The notes beneath the pieces were generated by a model. It made no database searches. It was not told the origin of the DNA and saw nothing but the letters and a program-made list of their open reading frames with translations. From Faecalibacterium prausnitzii (GTDB taxonomy: Bacteria; Bacillota; Clostridia; Oscillospirales; Ruminococcaceae): DNA of 6,259 nt. Position numbers and translations under genes: made by a program. Positions 5,922-6,259 of the stretch are shown in pieces. The number at the start of each line of letters is the position of its first letter. Position 1 is the stretch's first letter. The stretch spans positions 1-6,259 of the forward strand of contig SFDE01000034.1 of the NCBI GenBank assembly GCA_004558805.1. Reading direction: 5' to 3'.

Positions 5922-5944
5922 GGTCGGAGCGGCGGGATTTGAAC
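5922..5944 (-). pseudogene. tRNA-Pro 3'-end fragment (T-loop to acceptor), inverted copy
   Basis: Read on the minus strand (5944 to 5922), this matches the end of the intact tRNA-Pro (5857-5879) at 22 of 23 positions, with C for T at the position equivalent to 5870. It covers the last T-stem base, T-loop, 3' T-stem, acceptor and discriminator, ending GACC then C, so CCA is not exact. Directly upstream on that strand the tRNA identity stops at CCGCCGCCCT, which belongs to the 36-bp repeat. It looks like the remains of a second, oppositely oriented tRNA-Pro whose 5' three-quarters were replaced. Other explanations are capture of a tRNA end by a repeat, or an attachment-site remnant. Confidence 0.7.
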
Positions 5945-5964
5945 AGGGCGGCGGCACGCAGTGC
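5929..5964. repeat. 36-bp direct repeat, copy A
   Basis: Identical over 36 bp to 6075-6110, offset by 146 bp. It begins GCGGCGGGATTTGAAC, the reverse complement of a tRNA T-arm, and continues AGGGCGGCGGCACGCAGTGC, which contains the small palindrome GGCAC-gca-GTGCC in this copy. Flanks on the far side of the two copies are unrelated. Confidence 0.95.
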
Positions 5965-5966
5965 CG

Positions 5967-5996
5967 TAAGCAATCAGCCCAGTGGGCTGTTGCTTA
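5967..5996. repeat. Imperfect palindrome
   Basis: TAAGCAA-T-CAGCCC (5967-5980) pairs with GGGCTGTTGCTTA (5984-5996) around AGT, giving 13 bp with a single bulged T. No T-run follows. It resembles a small dispersed palindromic element; function unknown. Confidence 0.7.
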
Positions 5997-6043
5997 GCCC
6001 GCGGGTGTCACCCGGCAGGAATGTCTACCCGGGGAGAAGCTGC

Positions 6044-6070
6044 TACACATCTGTGTACTGGTCTTTTTTT
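6044..6070 (+). terminator. Degenerate terminator-like hairpin beside repeat copy B
   Basis: TACACA-tc-TGTGTA (6044-6057) is followed by CTGGTC and seven T (6064-6070). It lies just left of copy B, as the tRNA-Pro terminator (also built on ACACAT and GTGT, with a T-run) lies left of copy A. I read it as a decayed copy of that terminator; activity is doubtful. Confidence 0.4.
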
Positions 6071-6074
6071 ATTC

Positions 6075-6110
6075 GCGGCGGGATTTGAACAGGGCGGCGG
6101 CACGCAGTGC
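6075..6110. repeat. 36-bp direct repeat, copy B
   Basis: Exact copy of 5929-5964. Here the T-arm-like part is not continued by a tRNA acceptor: the base pattern changes to TATTC on the left. The far side continues GGTTGAGGGG instead of CGTAAGCAAT. Confidence 0.95.
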
Positions 6111-6259
6111 GGTTGAGGGGTATTACACCGCCGTGCCACGGCAAAGGGGCAGCATCCTCGCCCTCTCCGTCTTTGCTGCGCAAATCCGCCTTGTTCCCCT
6201 TTCTGCCGCCGTTGGCGACGTCTGCTCCCCTCTTTGTCACCTGCAGTGACATTTCTCCA
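6111..6259. other. Structured non-coding stretch at the right edge
   Basis: No gene is supported here. The stretch holds a run of small palindromes: GCCGTG-c-CACGGC (6130-6142), TTTGC-tgc-GCAAA (6172-6184), CGCC-gtt-GGCG (6207-6217) and TGTCAC-ctgca-GTGACA (6235-6251). A 69-aa frame on the minus strand (6252 to 6043) has low-complexity charged residues. It runs into the repeat, its GGAG sits only two bases before the ATG, and it matches no family I recognise, so I treat it as a by-product of the repeat. Confidence 0.55.

Noticed and set aside
5742..5942. 66-aa frame across the tRNA pair
   Set aside because: It is the familiar false translation of tRNA sequence (AQLVARLVRDEEAVGSNPAAP type).
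5785..5973. 62-aa minus-strand frame over tRNA-Pro, terminator and repeat A
   Set aside because: It is translated tRNA and hairpin sequence (RDLNPRPP type), with no convincing ribosome-binding site.
4295..6088. 597-aa plus-strand open frame antisense to pfkA and running through the tRNAs
   Set aside because: It overlaps a clear pfkA on the other strand, both tRNA genes and two hairpins, is rich in His/Gly/Val as expected from reverse-frame GC-rich codons, and matches no family.
5929..6110. CRISPR array
   Set aside because: There are only two repeat copies, 110 bp apart, derived partly from a tRNA arm; no regular spacers and no cas genes.
6043..6252. 69-aa minus-strand frame at the right edge
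   Set aside because: It runs through palindromes and repeat B, has only two bases between GGAG and ATG, and shows no recognisable domain. It would be revived if the sequence beyond 6259 shows conserved coding.

Overview
The window reads as chromosomal DNA from a GC-rich gut Firmicute, most likely Oscillospiraceae (Faecalibacterium, Gemmiger or Subdoligranulum type). That placement is inference from the protein families, GC-rich codon use, strong AGGAG ribosome-binding sites, TTGACA/TATAAT-type promoters and the style of the intergenic repeats. No database search was possible.

Layout, left to right. Positions 1-130 hold the 5' part of a minus-strand tRNA-Arg (anticodon CCT). It stops matching a tRNA just after the anticodon, and the remaining 93 bases may be the start of an intron. 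Divergent promoters (164-227) then serve this tRNA and a plus-strand potassium-channel gene of the KtrB/TrkH family (273-1664). A perfect 18-bp hairpin at 1674-1717 terminates it and also the convergent minus-strand peptidase T gene (pepT, 1737-2954). A second divergent promoter region (2955-3231) separates pepT from a plus-strand NAD-dependent D-2-hydroxyacid (D-lactate type) dehydrogenase (3232-4227). A three-tier hairpin (4253-4320) separates that from a convergent minus-strand 6-phosphofructokinase gene (4361-5440). A third divergent region (5441-5697) carries the pfkA promoter and leader hairpin, plus a near-perfect promoter for a plus-strand tRNA-Gln(CTG)-tRNA-Pro(CGG) pair, which ends in a 16-bp hairpin terminator (5881-5916).

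The last ~340 bases hold no convincing gene. They contain an inverted copy of the tRNA-Pro 3' end, a 36-bp direct repeat present twice (each copy beside a tRNA T-arm sequence and a terminator-like hairpin), and many small palindromes. This looks like a repeat-rich, tRNA-associated insertion zone.

Functionally the four proteins are housekeeping and each appears to be its own transcription unit: K+ uptake, tripeptide hydrolysis, NADH reoxidation by fermentation, and the committed step of glycolysis. The dehydrogenase and phosphofructokinase fit a saccharolytic, fermentative anaerobe. I see no defence system, CRISPR array or intact mobile-element gene. The least ordinary parts are the interrupted tRNA at the left edge and the tRNA-derived repeats at the right edge.
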